From assembly GCA_003695505.1 (NCBI GenBank), contig RFIY01000055.1, positions 1 to 6,748 on the forward strand: a stretch of 6,748 nucleotides of DNA, in the 5' to 3' direction. Position 1 is the first letter of the stretch; every line of letters starts with the position of its first letter. A program made the position numbers and the translations under genes. This document shows positions 4,825-6,748 of this stretch, piece after piece. Below the pieces are notes generated by a model. The model did no database searches. It saw only the letters and a program-made list of their open reading frames with translations, and was not told the origin of the DNA. This stretch comes from J088 sp003695505 [NCBI: Candidatus Dadabacteria bacterium]. GTDB taxonomy: Bacteria; J088.

Positions 4825-5682
4825 ATGTGGATTGATCAACTGATCACCGAGGCGGATCGGGAGCGATTCCAGAAAATTCAGATCCGTGATCTCGGATTTG
4901 GCTACGACCCGTTTGGGCTCAATGTCGATGCGCTGTTACGCGCCTATGCAATCGTCAAAACTTTCTATCGCGACTATTTTCGCGTAACGGGTCACGGTAC
5001 CGAAAACATCCCCGGGCAGGGCAGGGCCATTCTCGTCGCCAATCACAGCGGTGGCCTTCCGATCGATGGAATGATGATCGGTATGGATGTGCTCGAGCAC
5101 ACCGATCCCCCGAGGCTCGTTCGCGCCGTCGTGGATCGGTTCGTCGCCGGACTGCCGTGGATCAATACGGTATTTGCCCGGGTTGGGCAGGTGATCGGCG
5201 TGCGGCGCAATTTCGAGGTGCTGCTCGAAAATGAGGAAATCGTCCTGGTATTTCCAGAGGGATCTCCGGGTATTGTCAAACCGTGGCCGAAGCGCTATCG
5301 GCTGCAGACATTCAACGTTGGCTTTCTGGAGCTGCATCTTCAGTATCGTGCCCCGATTATTCCTGTAGCCGTTGTCGGCGCCGAAGAGCAGCAGCCGATC
5401 CTGGCCACGAGCGGAGCAATTGGCAAGGCGCTTGGCGTTTCCGATGTGCCCATTACGCTGAATGCGCTGCTGTCACTGATTTTCGGGCCGCTTGCGCTGC
5501 TTCCGTTTCCAACGAAATACGATATCTACTATGGTGAGCCGATCCGTTTCTACGAGGAATTTGCCGAGGACACGGTTCAGAATCCAGAAATGGTCGAGAC
5601 ACTGACTCTCGAAGTCAAAGAACGCATACAAAAGATGATCGATGACGGACTTGAGCGGCGAAAAACCGTCTTTGGCGGCTGA
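4825..5682 (+). CDS. Lysophospholipid/glycerol acyltransferase-family protein (PlsC/MGAT-like)
   Basis: A 285-residue acyltransferase of the LPLAT superfamily, which moves acyl groups from acyl-CoA or acyl-ACP to glycerolipids or other alcohols at the inner face of the membrane. Visible blocks are RAILVANHSGGLPIDGMM (67-84), the region corresponding to the catalytic His-Asp motif with H74 and D81; VRAVVDRFVAGLPWINTVFA (99-118) and GQVIGVRRN (121-129); VFPEGSPGIVKPWPKRY (142-158) with the conserved FPEG substrate block; and PIIPVAVVGAEEQ (177-189). The His-to-Asp spacing (H-x6-D) is longer than the H-x4-D of classic PlsC and resembles the monoacylglycerol acyltransferase-like branch, so phosphatidic acid synthesis should not be assumed. 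A hydrophobic stretch at about 209-228 may dip into the membrane. It opens an operon: the SDR gene begins inside its last codons. Substrate unknown. Confidence 0.88.
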   Translation: MWIDQLITEADRERFQKIQIRDLGFGYDPFGLNVDALLRAYAIVKTFYRDYFRVTGHGTENIPGQGRAILVANHSGGLPIDGMMIGMDVLEHTDPPRLVRAVVDRFVAGLPWINTVFARVGQVIGVRRNFEVLLENEEIVLVFPEGSPGIVKPWPKRYRLQTFNVGFLELHLQYRAPIIPVAVVGAEEQQPILATSGAIGKALGVSDVPITLNALLSLIFGPLALLPFPTKYDIYYGEPIRFYEEFAEDTVQNPEMVETLTLEVKERIQKMIDDGLERRKTVFGG

Positions 5683-6661
5683 GGCTCCCGGTGCGGTCGA
5701 CCAGCCGCTCGCGGTGCTGGTGACCGGACCCGGAACTGCAATCGGGCGTGCATTGATTCGGTACCTGTATTACGATCCGGCGATTCGCTATATCTGGGCG
5801 GTCGGACTCGAACCGCGGCCGTATTTTTTCGATCAGTACGATACGCAGCGGTTTCGCTATTCGCGGGTCGACATTACGCGGCTGCGTGAGCTGAAAAATC
5901 TGTTCTATAGCAGCGAATTCAAGGATATTGAGTTCGATGCCGTCTGCCATCTGGCGATCCGCAATCGGCCCGACGAACAGCATCCGGACATGGCACACAA
6001 ACTGAATGTCCAGGGAACACGCAATGTTCTGGATTTCAGTCTGGAGGCGCCGACCATTCGCAAGTTCATCTTCCGGTCGAGCCACGCCGTGTACCGCGCC
6101 GATCCAATGAATCCCGTGTTTCTCGATGAACAGGCCGATCTCAATTTTTCACCGGACGCCGACCGCTGGGTTCGGGATCGGGTCGACGCCGAGCTGCTCT
6201 GCCGGGCGAAAATGGACGATCCGCGGCTGAAGATCGTGGTTTTGCGTTTCAGCAATCTGGTTGGACGCGGCGTCCACCAGTACATGAATGCCTACATCAA
6301 CAGTCGCGTGCCATTGCGTCCAGCCGGGTTCAATCCGATGGTCAATCTGCTGCACGTTCGCGATGCCGTGCGCGCCATAGAGCTTGCGCTTGCGAAACAG
6401 GATGTGGCCGGCGTATTCAATATCGTTGGCAAGGAAACGGGGCCACTTAGCGAAATTTGCAGGCTCAATGGGCATCCCGCCCGTTCCGCACCGGCTGGTT
6501 TCGTGTTGAAGACCCTGTATCGGATTCAGCGGCGCCTGCGCATGACGGATTTTTACTATGAGGCTGATCCGAATCGTCTGGTCTACCCGATTCTGATGGA
6601 TGGTACCCGTGCGCGGGAAGTCCTGGGGTACGAACCACAAACGCACGTCGAACTCGGATGA
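5642..6661 (+). CDS. Extended SDR (NAD-dependent epimerase/dehydratase-like) with altered catalytic motif
   Basis: A 339-residue Rossmann-fold protein of the extended short-chain dehydrogenase family, whose members act on nucleotide sugars, steroids or other hydroxy compounds. The cofactor end reads LAVLVTGPGTAIGRALIRYL (23-42); the usual TGxxGxxG has Thr32 in place of the middle Gly. Further family features are VDITRL (76-81), FDAVCHLA (98-105), NVQGTRNVLDF (122-132), FIFRSSHAVY (142-151), VVLRFSNLVGRG (199-210) and LLHVRDAVRAIELAL (236-250) with GVFNIVG (257-263). The catalytic Tyr-x-x-x-Lys position, just before DAELL, appears as W176-V-R-D-R180, so the normal acid/base pair is missing. 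The start is ATG, overlapping the acyltransferase by 41 bases without a clear ribosome site, which suggests coupling; no other ATG precedes the Rossmann motif, although TTG at 5651 or 5672 is possible. It is coupled by ATGA to the lipoprotein gene downstream. Confidence 0.88.
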   Translation: MTDLSGEKPSLAAEAPGAVDQPLAVLVTGPGTAIGRALIRYLYYDPAIRYIWAVGLEPRPYFFDQYDTQRFRYSRVDITRLRELKNLFYSSEFKDIEFDAVCHLAIRNRPDEQHPDMAHKLNVQGTRNVLDFSLEAPTIRKFIFRSSHAVYRADPMNPVFLDEQADLNFSPDADRWVRDRVDAELLCRAKMDDPRLKIVVLRFSNLVGRGVHQYMNAYINSRVPLRPAGFNPMVNLLHVRDAVRAIELALAKQDVAGVFNIVGKETGPLSEICRLNGHPARSAPAGFVLKTLYRIQRRLRMTDFYYEADPNRLVYPILMDGTRAREVLGYEPQTHVELG

Positions 6662-6748
6662 GGATTGCAATTGCGGTCCTCGCGCTTCTGGCAGGCTGCG
6701 CGCGACCGTCCGGTCAGGTTCAGTACGGGGATACGGATTCGCTACTGA
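6658..6748 (+). CDS. Lipoprotein, N-terminal part (3' end outside window)
   Basis: The first 30 residues of a lipoprotein, running off the window. MRIAIAVLALLAGCARPSG has a short basic start, a hydrophobic core and a textbook lipobox LAGC, with Cys14 as the lipidated residue after signal peptidase II. The residue after Cys is Ala rather than Asp, which in enterics would allow transport to the outer membrane. The ATG overlaps the TGA of the SDR gene (ATGA), so it belongs to the acyltransferase-SDR operon and is probably translated by coupling. The frame is open to the last base. Too little is present to name a family. Confidence 0.78.
   Translation, partial: MRIAIAVLALLAGCARPSGQVQYGDTDSLL

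Noticed and set aside
1-6748. CRISPR array, tRNA, rRNA, insertion sequence or attachment site
   Set aside because: I saw no regularly spaced direct repeats, cloverleaf-like sequence, rRNA sequence, transposase gene or terminal inverted repeats; nearly all bases are accounted for by protein genes.

Overview
The window is 6.7 kb of GC-rich DNA in which every gene I can support lies on the + strand, tightly packed. The gene families point to a Gram-negative, deltaproteobacteria-like organism, most probably Myxococcota or a close relative. The strongest clue is the gene at 3263-4690, whose C-terminus matches the AgmX/PglI-type C-terminal domain of myxobacterial motility proteins. The gene has just after it a tandem of one ExbB-like and two ExbD-like genes upstream. 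The taxonomic call is inference from family content, not from a marker gene.

Layout. (1) 1-771 is the 3' end of carB (carbamoyl-phosphate synthase large subunit). It is translationally coupled through a GTGA overlap to a 97-residue membrane-anchored coiled-coil protein resembling the N-terminal part of CcmI (768-1061). (2) A 90-base gap holds a good extended -10 promoter whose start point falls about 2-3 bases before the ATG of a small exported protein (1152-1433), so that mRNA is probably leaderless. (3) 1477-4690 is a compact four-gene energy-transduction module: an ExbB/TolQ/MotA-type proton channel subunit, two different ExbD/TolR-type subunits, and a large TonB-like transducer. Spacings are 15, 11 and 5 bases. 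(4) A 134-base gap with a hairpin and a second extended -10 element leads to a second operon: a glycerolipid-type acyltransferase (4825-5682), an extended SDR epimerase/dehydratase homologue (5642-6661) overlapping it by 41 bases, and the start of a lipoprotein gene (6658 to the window end) coupled by ATGA.

How the genes may work together. The module at 1152-4690 looks like a proton-motive-force-driven trans-envelope machine related to Tol/Exb and to the Agl-Glt gliding machinery. The channel (1477), a dimer of ExbD-type subunits (2137, 2739) and the transducer (3263) would sit in the inner membrane. The transducer would reach across the periplasm with its C-terminal domain, and the small exported protein could be a periplasmic partner. 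Two key acidic positions are altered: the normally essential Asp of the ExbD transmembrane helix is Asn in the first ExbD paralogue but Asp in the second, and the usual Glu of ExbB helix 3 is Val. The transducer instead carries an Asp inside its own membrane helix. This asymmetric motor is the most interesting thing in the window. The second operon probably acts on lipids or the cell surface, but its substrate cannot be read from sequence; the SDR has lost the canonical Tyr-x-x-x-Lys catalytic pair.
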